From Rhipicephalus microplus (Eukaryota; Arthropoda; Arachnida; Ixodida; Ixodidae), in NCBI RefSeq assembly GCF_043290135.1, contig NC_134709.1, positions 68,553,456 to 68,617,455 of the forward strand: a stretch of 64,000 nt of DNA, in the 5' to 3' direction. Position numbers and translations under genes: made by a program. Of the stretch, positions 55,701 to 64,000 are shown piece after piece. Numbering within the stretch: the first letter of the stretch is position 1; each line of letters opens with the position of its first letter. The notes under the pieces are model-generated. The model saw only the letters and a program-made list of their open reading frames with translations, had not been told where the DNA came from and searched no databases.

Positions 55701-58700
55701 GAAGCAGATTCCGTTCCTCTCATTTGGGTTCAGTGTTATGAAAGCTCCATCAAAATGACACTGCAAAAGAATAACGGGAAACCTCCAGGTGCCCTCTCTA
55801 AGCTTTCTCCTCCTTCGAGCCTTTTAGCGTTGCAGTAGATGCTCACATGTATAGCTAGTTCAGTCACCAGAGCACAAGACTTTTTATATCAGAGTTGGCG
55901 GGCCATGTCAAACATTGGAAACCAGTGATGTAAACATTGCCCGAGGCTTTCCCTACAGGTGACAGCGAACAAGTCACACCCTGAAAGTGACCGTCAGCAA
56001 AGGGTGCAGCCCTCCTCCGCTATCCAATGCACCACAGCCTGATCAGTCGAATTTCTGGCACTGCACGCACCCTACTTCAGAGTTAAATGAGCACAGCTCT
56101 TGGGTGATTCATGCCGGTGTTGTGGGCACTGGCCCCAAAAGCCTCGCAGCACAGTCATGGGACAAGACAAAGAACAGGACTTCCCGCTTGCAGAAAGAGG
56201 TCCAATACGAGGCCAGTCAAATATAGAAGACTCTCATTTAACTGAAGCTGAAAGGATCATGAAGCTATTTTTCATTCACAGTCCAGTTTATTGAAAGATG
56301 AACAAGGCCCCAGAATGCAAGCAGAAAACCAATCATACACTCAAGCCTCGATATAACGAACCTGGATATAACAAAATATTGGTTATAACGAAGTAAATGA
56401 AGAACAGTCTCAATATATATTGTTATGAATATACTTTTATAACGACTTTTCGATTATAACGAACTTATTTTCATGTAAGGTGCAACTTTGTTACAATGAA
56501 GTTTGAATGTATTAGAAGCAGTTGTTCCACTCAAGCAGCAATACCATTCAAGGAATTTGAGTTTACCAACAGTCTACAGTGCTTACATGCCTGAAGTGCT
56601 AGACTAACAAGTATAAACATAAGAATAGGTTAGTCGAGTTGGTTGCGATTCTTATTTCAAAAGAACCAAAAGGACAATTATAGCTTACGGTCTTGTTTCC
56701 CATCTGTCTTTTGTGATCCCCTAGCAACACCTTTTCAAGTATTAGCCAGTAGCAGCGCACCAAACGAAAGAACATAAAGTTGTGGGTAGCAGAGTCCCCC
56801 ATAATCAACTTGTGAGAACTATTGTGGCAATAATGTGCTCATTGAAAGAGAGCCAAAGTGGAGACTGGCTGCCACCCAGAGGCCTATCAGAGCGAGTCTT
56901 GGCGACACATGTGTGCAGTGGCATGAGTGCTTGACATCGTCACTCATTCAGGGCACGAGATGCTTTTAAGGCGCGATGAGAACTGGAGACACCTGCACCG
57001 ACCCTTAAGCCTTCTTAATACCATAAGCTTACAATGTACGGAGAGATGAGGGTGAAGAAGGACATTATGCAAGCAGCTGATATTTTTTAACAAACTTTAT
57101 TACAAGCCAAGAACCCCTGCATATACTTAATTTCTTTTTGCAGAGATCATCATAAGTGCATATCTGCATAAAACTTGCATATCATTATGCAGATAACTCC
57201 TTGTTGAAAACGGCAACTGATGGGTTTGATAAAGGTTATCCCCAAGCTTATCGATCATTTATGCTTCAATAGTTTCACGAATTAACTTTCCCCAATCTCT
57301 AGCAACAGTGGAGTAGACGCTGTATGTTGAAGCCACCGTCATCCTCCCTGACAACAGCACTCTTGCAATGCCTGCAACGCACGTCGAGGAATGCACACAG
57401 CTTTTCTTCCATGTTAAAACGACGTTCCTCAGATGCTCGTTGAGGCACTTTCCACTCTGCCCTGAATAATTTTTCCCAGAAATTAAGGGAACATTGTGAG
57501 CAACTGCCTTAATAAAGATTCTCGCAAGTTAGCACCTGTGCCAGCTCCATCCTTCTTTGTCCTCATCTTTACATGCGCTACAAGCCTCATTATATCATAC
57601 CAATAAGCCCGAAACATCAACGTTACTCCCTCCTTGACACACTGTTAAAAATATCAGAACTATGGAGGTGGGGTCAACAGTGAAAGACTGCCTTTCATGC
57701 ACATAGGCACTGCACTATGGGATGTACAGCAATGCCGCGACAACGTATGAACTATCAAGCATTTCCAAATAATCAGGCATGCCTAAAAAATTTAGTATAT
57801 AAAAAAAGAACTGGAGGAAAGCTAATTAGCCACTTCAAAAAGTACGCTACCTTCCAAACCGACGACTTGACAAACAGCAGGATGTTGAGGAGCTTCGTCT
57901 CTCTCTTGTAGTTCTTCTCGCGCACGAAGAGGAGGTCCAACACCCTTTGGCCAACATGGAATCCCAGCTCAGACAGCCTGTGAAAAATGATACACACTAA
58001 TCATGTCAGTGAAAACAGACACTTTCTCTTACGCTAAAAGCGGGCAACGTTGTGGTACCATACACGCATGATACCGCCCTCTCATATCATGATCAAACCT
58101 TATTCTGATCTTCAGCCCACTACAACTAAAATAGGCTGAAACGAAGGCTCAATGTGCTCCAGTGTTGAAATCGGTCGTTTCAGCTATGGGTTTGAACACG
58201 ATAAAATAACACAGGTCATGAGAGACACCGTACCAGACGGCTGCCAATGATAATGACTACCTGGTGTCTTTTAACATGTGCTCGCATCGCACAGTACTTG
58301 GGCCTCGGCACAGGTCGCATTTCGCCTCCAAAATGTGACCGGGATGGAACCCGAGTTTTTCCAGTTAACAGCCGAGCACCGTAATCGTTGCAGCCATGCT
58401 ACTTTAACGAACCACTTTGTACGGCCACACAAACTCACTGACAACGTAGATTGACCATAACTGGCCAAACATAAAAAAGCCATGCATAATTCATGCTCTA
58501 AAGACACCATCAAAGCCAGCCTGACCGTAACTCTTGACCGAAGCATTATTAGTAGTTTCTGTGGCTGAACAATTGCTATATAACAGCGTTGTTGATAGCA
58601 CAGCCACACTCAGTTGTGCCATAAAGGCACGTTTAGCACCTGTCAAATACACAAATTTCCCAGACACCAGAGAACAGCTACACCGTTAACAGCATCACCC

Positions 58701-60842
58701 TGGCAAGTGTTTGGCAGTAAAAGTATGGTCGTAGTATAAAATCAGTTTATTAAACTACATGTACCTCTATTCATATCTATCACTGCACACAACTTAAAGG
58801 GCCCTGAAACATTTCCATCAGCCTTCTGCAGCACTACAGAGTGTGAAACAGTGGAATGAATGCAAACATAATTATCAAAATTATTGTGTGGGAACTGAGT
58901 TATTAGTCCTCAAACTTCAAAACCCAAGCCGACAACGAGAAAACCGTTCTCTCTCACATTTCACTCTGACGCTGATGTATGCCAGAGGCTTGTTCCACTC
59001 ACTGTGTGCTCTCCATAGAAACCCATTGTGGCCGCTGTGCAGCTTGCTTAGTGTTGTTTTTATAGCTGTCTTTAAGAGGTGATATTTAGAAACGAAATCC
59101 TCTGCAGGTAAGGATGCATTAAAGGTGTTTTTATAATTCTTAGCATACCATAGTGTGGCCCAGCTGGGACTGTATAAATGTTACACGCGACGTGTCACGT
59201 CGAACCGATCAAAATCCCACCCATTGTCACTGCCATGTGATAACACATCACTTCTGATCACAGCAAAAGGTGTGTCACTGTAGCCCGAAATAAATGTGGT
59301 TTGTCCGCTGAATAAAATTATAACAATGCTTACGGTACTGACCTTAACCCAAAGGTAACAGTGCATTCTGCAGTACTAAAAGAAGCGACAAATGCTTGAT
59401 TGTCTTCATGCCTCTTAAAAGGGATGCAGGTGGGCATTAATTGCTGTAATAGTGCTTCATAAACCTCGTAGTGTTTGTTTTGTGCCAAGAAAGTGCTTAC
59501 TACGAAGGAAAATAATGTAGGAGTCGTCAGCACACCTATAAGACAAAACCAACTGTCTCCCAGAACAGCTTTTTAATGCAGCCATTGCTGCCCTTTACTG
59601 CCAGATAGCAAGCCCTGCGGAGCAAGGTGCTTTAACTGAGCACAACCCAGAAAAAACTAAACTTTTGTGCTCCTCAAGAAGTTCTTGGTATGAATCAGAT
59701 TGAAATGAACTGCTCACATTTTATTCCATTTTGGGAACACTGAAATGTTCTCTTTTTTTCATGGGTAGCTTGAGCACTTGCAAATAATCGCTGTGATGCC
59801 TTGCTACTACCTTGAGCATGTCTTCAATAATGCCTCAGTCATATCACACATCGTGTACTGTATTAACCTCAATTTCTCGATTTCTCAAGAGGTGCTGTGC
59901 ATAATATTGGCATTTCAGACGTTCTCAAGCAGCATAATTTGACTCTGACATGATGTGTTATTTGCCTTTAGTGACTCTTTTAAGTAACGAGAATGACGCT
60001 TCGCTGAGTGTGCTGAAGAACACAACACAAAAGACCCTCGCAAATGAAACAAGCGCTGCAACTGTTACGACGCTCTTTGTGAGAGGAACCAATGAAAAAT
60101 AGGTCATGTTCTGCATGTTTCCTGCATCTTGTAAAATGCAAACAAAACGATGTTAAATTGGCAAAAATAATCGCAACATGCCTGCAAACACGAGGCTTGT
60201 TGCTGCTTCGGCTAAGTAAGTCAATGCAATGTATTTGTCCTACCCCACAGTTACTATAATGAAAAGGACGCGCCTTTCCGTGCCTTAGTTAAGAGCACGG
60301 TGAAAAGGCGAGCTTTACTTCAGCTAACAGCTCTAAACTAAAGATTTTCGAATAGCTAGGTGTTGAACACAACCTTGAGTTCTAGCAGACGAACACAACG
60401 ATGGCGGATATACGCTATTCGGCGTCGTACTAGCTGTACAAAGTTAGCCTTAATCCCATCACCCTTTCCACCTACTGTTTTGCGAGTAGCCGCTACATGG
60501 GTAACCGAGGTGATCACTGCAAATCGACCCGAGCTGACAGGATCGGACCACGACTTACTTCGTCTGAAGCTCGGGTATGGTGTAGACCCTGTTCTGACAG
60601 TACTGCACGATTTCTGAGAACAAGAGGCCGAACACGCTGATGCTGACCTGCAGAAAAAAAAACGAACGAGAACGTTCAAGAATTGGGTGCATCGACGAGG
60701 CGGTGTTTAGACGTTGCGACACCACCGAGCACGACCACCGAACAAGCTCGCAAACGCCAGTGAAATTGAAGTTACGCACGTCGCTTCTGCTCTTGTTTAG
60801 CGGCTTGTCCAGAATGCTGACTCTGTTTCTCATATTGGACAT
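46681..60842 (-). CDS. TRAPPC5: TRAPPC5 (Trs31), TRAPP complex subunit, seven exons (gene span)
   Basis: Exons, 5' to 3' on the reverse strand: 60842-60780, 60647-60559, 57977-57851, 54886-54829, 53851-53792, 48969-48905 and 46779-46681. They join in phase to 186 residues, against 188 in human TRAPPC5, with no stop or gap. TRAPPC5 belongs to the Bet3-like subunit family and is a core member of the TRAPP complexes that tether vesicles and activate Rab1/Rab11 at ER-Golgi and Golgi membranes (family knowledge). All introns are GT-AG. The gene is complete from ATG to TGA. Introns total about 13.6 kb and are rich in transposons; the exons are not interrupted. Confidence 0.96.
46873..47046. mobile_element. 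MITE family M, copy 3
   Basis: Right end TTGTATCGAGGTTTGAGTG followed by TA is the intact family terminus. The left end, CACTTAAAACTCATTACAAC, is diverged and its TA is lost. Confidence 0.65.
48383..48538. mobile_element. MITE family M, copy 4 (decayed)
   Basis: Contains GCATCTTACAAGAAAAAAAG and TTATATTGAGGTTTCAGAG, close to copy 5 at 53913. The left terminus is eroded. Confidence 0.55.
48905..48969 (-). CDS. TRAPPC5: TRAPPC5 exon 6
   Basis: Acceptor CTGTTCAG, donor TTT|GTAAGT; 65 bases completing a split glycine codon and ending in phase 0. It reads GSLNCASFVAGIIEAILIGC then NF, matching STLNCAAFTAGIVEAVL in the family. Confidence 0.96.
49103..49835 (-). mobile_element. 5'-truncated RTE-like LINE, 3' end
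   Basis: The reverse strand carries a run of LINE protein fragments ([54 protein letters not shown]) in several frames, matching 39286-42102 from just after the RT catalytic region to the end. Dead copy. Confidence 0.85.
51294..51866. mobile_element. TIR-type non-coding element family B, copy 2
   Basis: Left end AGGGCCCTGCAACACTTTTT (51294-51313) is the reverse complement of the right end, which reads AAAAAGTGTTGCAGGGCCCC. About 570 bp, no transposase frame. It is the better copy of the family seen at 10423. Flanking duplication unclear. Confidence 0.7.
52780..53022 (-). mobile_element. tRNA-derived SINE (Ruka-like), copy 6
   Basis: Reverse-strand full-length copy with an intact head (complement of CCGCGGTGGTCTAGTGGC and GGGATCGAATCTC-type B-box). 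Perfect 14-bp duplications CTATACTTTCCTAG at 52766-52779 and 53023-53036. Confidence 0.9.
53792..53851 (-). CDS. TRAPPC5: TRAPPC5 exon 5
   Basis: Acceptor CGACCAG, donor GACAGAG|GTGAGT; 60 bases, enters phase 1, leaves phase 1. It reads YLIEKEPLVTKFISVPKDR, matching the conserved IEKEPLVN.(Y/F)ISVPK motif of the family. Confidence 0.95.
53913..54097. mobile_element. MITE family M, copy 5
   Basis: Starts CACTCAAACCTCACTACAAT, ends ACTATATTAAGGTTTCAGTG, with TA on each side (53911-53912 and 54098-54099). Confidence 0.75.
54383..54463. repeat. clustered inverted repeats
   Basis: TGTCAGGGACACAGT (54383-54397) pairs perfectly with ACTGTGTCCCTGACA (54449-54463). A second near-identical pair (TGTCAGAGACACAGT, 54431; ACTGTGTCC, 54400) lies inside, so alternative hairpins can form. 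Confidence 0.75.
54829..54886 (-). CDS. TRAPPC5: TRAPPC5 exon 4
   Basis: Acceptor CTCTACAG, donor AGACCT|GTATCC; 58 bases from phase 0 to phase 1. It reads TLFGKEADKLEQANDDDKT, the highly conserved LFGKEADKLEQANDD block of TRAPPC5. The exon is too short for ORF-based detection. Confidence 0.95.
55311..55436 (-). mobile_element. SINE (Ruka-like), copy 7, head missing
   Basis: Reverse-strand body only: TGAGGCTTAACATCCCAAGA, GGCTCCGGAAATTTAGACCA and CCTGGGGTTTTTTAACGTGC. The tRNA head is absent, so the copy is truncated. Confidence 0.75.
55551..55752 (-). pseudogene. orphan exon-like frame in TRAPPC5 intron
   Basis: After a good acceptor (TATTCTTTTGCAG) the reverse strand stays open for 67 codons to a TAG at 55551. 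It begins CHFDGAFITLNPNERNGICF, includes VANTTSFDSFLAVGI and ends DYIMACQLL. Composition is coding-like. The NTxSFDS phrase recalls a cysteine-protease-like motif (NTCxFDS) that I associate with uncharacterised arthropod transposon proteins, with Thr where Cys would be; this is an impression, not a match. It could be a transposon relic or a terminal alternative exon. Confidence 0.35.
56338..56509. mobile_element. MITE family M, copy 6
   Basis: Starts CACTCAAGCCTCGATATAAC and ends CAATGAAGTTTGAATG, TA on both sides (56336-56337, 56510-56511). Interior GGTTATAACGAAGTAAAT matches copy 2. Confidence 0.8.
57851..57977 (-). CDS. TRAPPC5: TRAPPC5 exon 3
   Basis: Acceptor TTTCACAG, donor GGAAG|GTAGCG; 127 bases, completes a lysine codon and ends phase 0. 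It reads LSELGFHVGQRVLDLLFVRE, then KNYKRETKLLNILLFVKSSV and WK, matching RETKxLxxLLFVKxxVWK of the family. Confidence 0.96.
57978..60558 (-). other. TRAPPC5 intron 2
   Basis: 2581 bp. Contains a decayed SINE (58216-58402). At 58795 the phrase AAAGGGCCCTGAAACATTT resembles the terminal repeat of element family B and may start another relic of it. No coding frame recognised. Confidence 0.6.
58216..58402 (-). mobile_element. SINE-like relic (copy 8), strongly decayed
   Basis: Reverse-strand body and head pieces: TTTTAACATGTGCTCGCATC, CATTTCGCCTCCAAAATGTG and AACAGCCGAGCACCGTAATC. It may belong to a sister SINE family sharing the same head. Confidence 0.55.
60559..60647 (-). CDS. TRAPPC5: TRAPPC5 exon 2
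   Basis: Acceptor TTCTGCAG, donor ACGAA|GTAAGT; 89 bases, phase 0 to phase 2. It reads VSISVFGLLFSEIVQYCQNR then VYTIPELQTK, matching VSLSAFALLFSELVQHCQ in human TRAPPC5. Confidence 0.96.
60780..60842 (-). CDS. TRAPPC5: TRAPPC5 exon 1 with start codon
   Basis: 21 codons from ATG (60842-60840) to donor GAC|GTGCGT. It reads MSNMRNRVSILDKPLNKSRS then D, equivalent to the Arg/Lys-rich N-terminus (R.KS.ILDRPL.K.K.EV) of the family. A second in-frame ATG three codons on (60833) is possible, but the upstream one has the better context (TCTAAAATGTCC). Intron 1 is only 132 bp. Confidence 0.9.
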
Positions 60843-61329
60843 TTTAGACGCTGTAAAACTGGCACTTCTTATCACAAGCAGGGGCTTGCAGCCAGCTTTT
60901 CGTGGTTCTCGTTTCGCACAACGTTGATGCCGATGCCGATTGAACAATTGCCGATGCCCATTGGTACAATGCAAATTTCCTAGACTATGTCACAGAGCAC
61001 CTACCACGTATCGTTGCGACCAACAACATTGATGCTAAAATCGGCAGGCGGTAGACAGATTATTAAAACCAAATATTGAAGGCTACGTTAGCCACGTTTT
61101 CTAGCAACCTGCCGTTAGCAAGGGCCATCCACCATAATATTCACGTGTCATAACTGTACCTTGCGCACATACGTTAGATATCTTCACTATTATGGCCTCA
61201 TATAAAGTTTCTCTCTCTCATTTTTATACTTTGACGCTTGTAGTGCGCAACATAAAAGCACGGCCTTTGATATTTGCAACACAATTCATACCATAAGTCA
61301 TTTGTTATGAAGTTCAAATTTGGTAGACA
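60843..61329. other. 5' flank of TRAPPC5
   Basis: Presumed promoter side of TRAPPC5, moderately CpG-rich to about 61000, with GCCGATGCCGATGCC-type repeats near 60926-60960. No TATA box was seen at a convincing place. Confidence 0.4.
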
Positions 61330-61870
61330 GCATTGTCTCGTATATTTACGTATTTGTTTGATTTATTTATTATATCCTCAGGGCGCATAAAAAAGTTGCA
61401 GAGCGGGGCAGGTAATGCAAAAACAATAAAAAATGCAATAAATAGACCACAGAAATACAACAAATTAAAGAGAATAGATGCCTAAACAGAAGCGGAAATT
61501 CTGTAGGCCCGTGTGCTCAGATTTGGGCGCACGTTAAAGAACCCCAGGTGGTAGAAATTTCCGGACCCTTCCACTACGGCGCCTCTCAATCATATGGTAG
61601 TTTAGGGACGTTAAACCCCACAAACCAATCATCATATATGCCTAAACAAAACTAAACTATTATATGCTTCAGATATCATGATGCAATCGGTTAGTGCAGC
61701 CTTGAATGATGGATGATGCATCCTCAATGCAGGCGATATAGAGGAGGAAAGTTGGTTCCGCTCAGTGCTGGTTTTTGGCAAAAAGGTGTCTGAAAAAACA
61801 TTATTGCGGCAAAAAGAGATAAAAACCGATGATCAAGTTATGGTATGTAAGAAGGTCTTCACGCAAGTTC
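61330..61870 (-). repeat. probable LINE 3'-end relic split by a SINE
   Basis: TTTATTTATTATATCCTCAG at the left and GAGGAAAGTTGGTTCCGCTC further on recall the 3' ends of CR1/Jockey-type LINEs common in ticks. A SINE copy at 61489-61637 interrupts it. The family call is from memory and tentative. Confidence 0.35.
61489..61637 (+). mobile_element. SINE (Ruka-like), copy 9, 5'-truncated
   Basis: Body and 3' end only (GTGTGCTCAGATTTGGGCGC, GAACCCCAGGTGGTAGAAAT, ACGTTAAACCCCACAAACCA). ATGCCTAAACA stands on both sides (61478 and 61638), so the loss of the tRNA head happened during insertion. Confidence 0.82.
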
Positions 61871-63223
61871 CTTCAAGTGAATGATTTTGGTAGATGATTT
61901 TTTTAAAAAGACACACACAAGAAATTACTCTTCAAAGTTTCAAATCATTTAGTCTAAGGAGCTCAACAGTCAACTATGCACAGTATAAGGTCGAGCTTCA
62001 TTGCTATCAAATAGCGGGCTCCACGTTTCTAACATGCAGAGGACTTAGGCCGTGAGACTGCTAAATGTGCTCTCCTTGCCATCCTTATGCTCATCAAGTT
62101 GATGGTGGCGTACTGCTCGCCTACTTGACACGAGCAACTTGCTACTCATGTGGTCACTCGTGACTCACGATACCACATGCTCAAACAAAGCTTAAGATAT
62201 GGCCTATGATTTCTGCTGCCATTATGAATTTGCAACGTTGAAGGTCACAGATGACCAAAATCAGCTCAATTCACCAACAAAGTAACGATGCAAAGGTTCC
62301 GTCAGTCTACGTTAGCAACCACAATGCCCTTAGGGTCCCACCAAGAGCTAAATTCAGCAGGAAATGTTTAAATATATGCAAAATAAAGGTAGAACAATAC
62401 ATATCTGATTTGGCTGTATCAGTCAAAAAGCAAGTAACACAAGATGTGATTGACAATTGTCTTACAAACAGTGATGCAAAAAAATAAGAGAAGGGAAATT
62501 TTTGGCCGCATTTTACTTCTTCGATGTGATTTTCATTAATTACAGTTTCCATCACCTCCAGTGCGACCTCTCGTGGGTATGTGAAGCCGACGCTTCGACC
62601 ATAATGACATACAAAGCTAGGCATTGCAGCCCCGTACAGCATAATAAAATCACGGCATATCATTTGACTATCATTTTAACACATGTGTACAGCACCAGTG
62701 GCACAGCCGAAGAAGTGAAAGAATGAGTGGATAAAACTGTGGAAAGAAAGTGACTCCAAGGAGATAACGCAATGCACCGCGATTGCTATTGCAACATGGC
62801 AGAAATTCTGTATACTATGTTATGACAAAGCTGGTCGTTGCAGAGCCCATCTCCAGACAAAGCCCTCAAGAAGATATAGGCTGAAAGATAACGAGGTGGT
62901 CCTTGAGATCCACCACTCAAGAACTGCAGCAGTGAATAAAGTTTTACGAGATCATCACTCATCAATGAGCGGTGGCACGTTCGAGCACCGCAGTTACGGC
63001 AGCAACAACTGCTGACATTAGTCCTTCGAGTCGAGCCTTCACTCCAAAACCTCGGAGACGAAAAGGCGAAGATACTTTTGATACGCTAGCCGCCTCACCT
63101 AATTGTCTCAGATGAAGATTTATATTTGACAAAGGGCATACCGAGTGCCAGAGTGTATATCAATGGGCAGGATTTACCTACCAAGAGCCATTGGGCAATA
63201 CCATGAAAGGTCCACAGTTAGGA
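61871..63223. other. intergenic, nothing recognised
   Basis: AT-rich DNA; frames at 62251-62487 (+) and 62307-62663 (-) overlap each other and show no motif. Confidence 0.45.
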
Positions 63224-63550
63224 TGGAGTGAGTGAGTGAGTGAAACAACTTTATTCGGTCCACAATAGACGCGAGTAAACTCAGCGTCACCTGGCTAGGC
63301 CCACTCGGGGACCATCAGGTTAAACCTAACGGCCCTCGCGCGGGCCCTCTGGACGGCCAGGATTTGAGAGGTCTGGTCCTGGGCCTTAATGAGTCGCTTC
63401 ATTTCCTCTTGGGTGAAAGGGGGACCGGCAGAGGCCCAGCCCCACAGTACATGCTCGAAGTCCGCATAACCACCACACAGGGGGCAATCCGGGCTTGGAA
63501 ACCGTTCAGGGTACATTGTGTGCAGTGCCGCAGGGCTTGGGTAAGGATGG
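63224..63550 (-). mobile_element. 3' end of a non-LTR retrotransposon (Jockey/I-like)
   Basis: The reverse strand reads LHTMYPERFPSPDCPLCGGY, then ADFEHVLWGWA and a basic C-terminus ending at 63295. The CPLCG...EHVLW arrangement is the zinc-knuckle tail found after the reverse transcriptase in Jockey/I-type LINEs. The 3' UTR ends in a (CACT)n tail (plus strand GAGT repeats at 63224-63243). Only the tail of the element is present. Confidence 0.65.
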
Positions 63551-64000
63551 AACATGAAAAATGGATGCAGAACTGGGCATTTAAAAGCGTTAAATTCAAT
63601 AAGGCACAAGTGTTGCTGGAGGTGCTTGTCCTTAAGCAGGATATTTCAAATAAAGCACACAACAAAAGAGCTATGACAAGAAGAGGCGCAAGTCACTGTA
63701 CTTCTTTTACTCCTACGTTTTGCATTTCATGTTTGAAAATGTTTCCTCCTCAACCAGCATGGATTCAGACACTTGGAGGAGTTCACTTCATGTCCACACC
63801 CGGCATGAATAAATTACTCCGAATGAATTTTTTATGAAGCAGTGGGATATTGGTGAATGTAGAAGTTTCTATAGAAGAAGCCATCAAGATGATCTATGGT
63901 GCTGAAGATGTAAAATTGCTACACTTGGAACTTTTATGTCGAAGTCAGTCATTTTAAACTGCTCTAGGATTTCCATTCTTTTATCATGAAAACGCACCAG
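63551..64000. other. window end, nothing recognised
   Basis: The open frame crossing here on the plus strand is antisense to the LINE and has no motif of its own. Confidence 0.4.

Larger units (their letters stand above)
54887..57850 (-). other. TRAPPC5 intron 3
   Basis: 2964 bp with a truncated SINE, MITE copy 6 and an orphan exon-like frame (55551-55766), each listed separately. Confidence 0.65.

Noticed and set aside
60555..60974. One continuous 139-codon TRAPPC5 5' exon
   Set aside because: The stretch between 60779 and 60648 has GT...AG borders and does not match the family; removing it restores the conserved N-terminus.

Overview
The window reads as nuclear genomic DNA of a hard tick, probably a metastriate such as Rhipicephalus, Dermacentor or a relative. 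Three things point that way: split genes with GT-AG introns, dense arthropod-type transposons and microsatellites, and a tRNA-headed SINE with a (TCAA)n tail that resembles the tick SINE family known as Ruka. The species call is inference. No bacterial genes, operons or CRISPR arrays are present.

Two protein-coding genes can be rebuilt exon by exon. The first, on the + strand, is the 3' part of Ror, a Ror-family receptor tyrosine kinase. Seven exons between 13650 and 28578 encode the Frizzled-type cysteine-rich domain, a kringle, one transmembrane helix and a complete kinase domain with a proline-rich tail. All phases join and give 684 residues. The signal peptide and Ig-like exons were not found and probably lie upstream of the window. 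The second, on the - strand, is TRAPPC5 (yeast Trs31), a core subunit of the TRAPP vesicle-tethering complexes. It is complete in seven exons between 60842 and 46681 (186 residues).

Layout: 1-13649 is repeat-rich upstream sequence with SINEs, microsatellites, the 3' end of a Ty3/gypsy element and a 2.3-kb gag-only LTR element that has split an (AT)n tract. 13650-28578 is Ror. Its first visible intron holds a 5.5-kb Ty3/gypsy element with identical LTRs and open gag and pol frames; a later intron holds a truncated LINE and a pogo/Tigger-like DNA transposon. 28579 to about 34790 is repeat-poor and may be a long Ror 3' UTR. 34791-46680 holds diverged repeats, perfect hairpins and a decayed RTE-like LINE (39286-42102). 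46681-60842 is TRAPPC5, with introns full of SINEs, TA-flanked MITEs and LINE fragments. 60843-64000 is flanking sequence with a nested SINE and the tail of another LINE.

The two genes are convergent and no functional link between them is implied. Ror would act at the cell surface as a Wnt-family receptor and TRAPPC5 in ER-Golgi traffic. The least familiar items are the gag-only LTR element, a six-copy MITE family concentrated in and around TRAPPC5, a 26-bp perfect palindrome flanked by an 8-bp direct repeat, a 45-bp near-perfect hairpin, and an orphan exon-like reading frame inside a TRAPPC5 intron.
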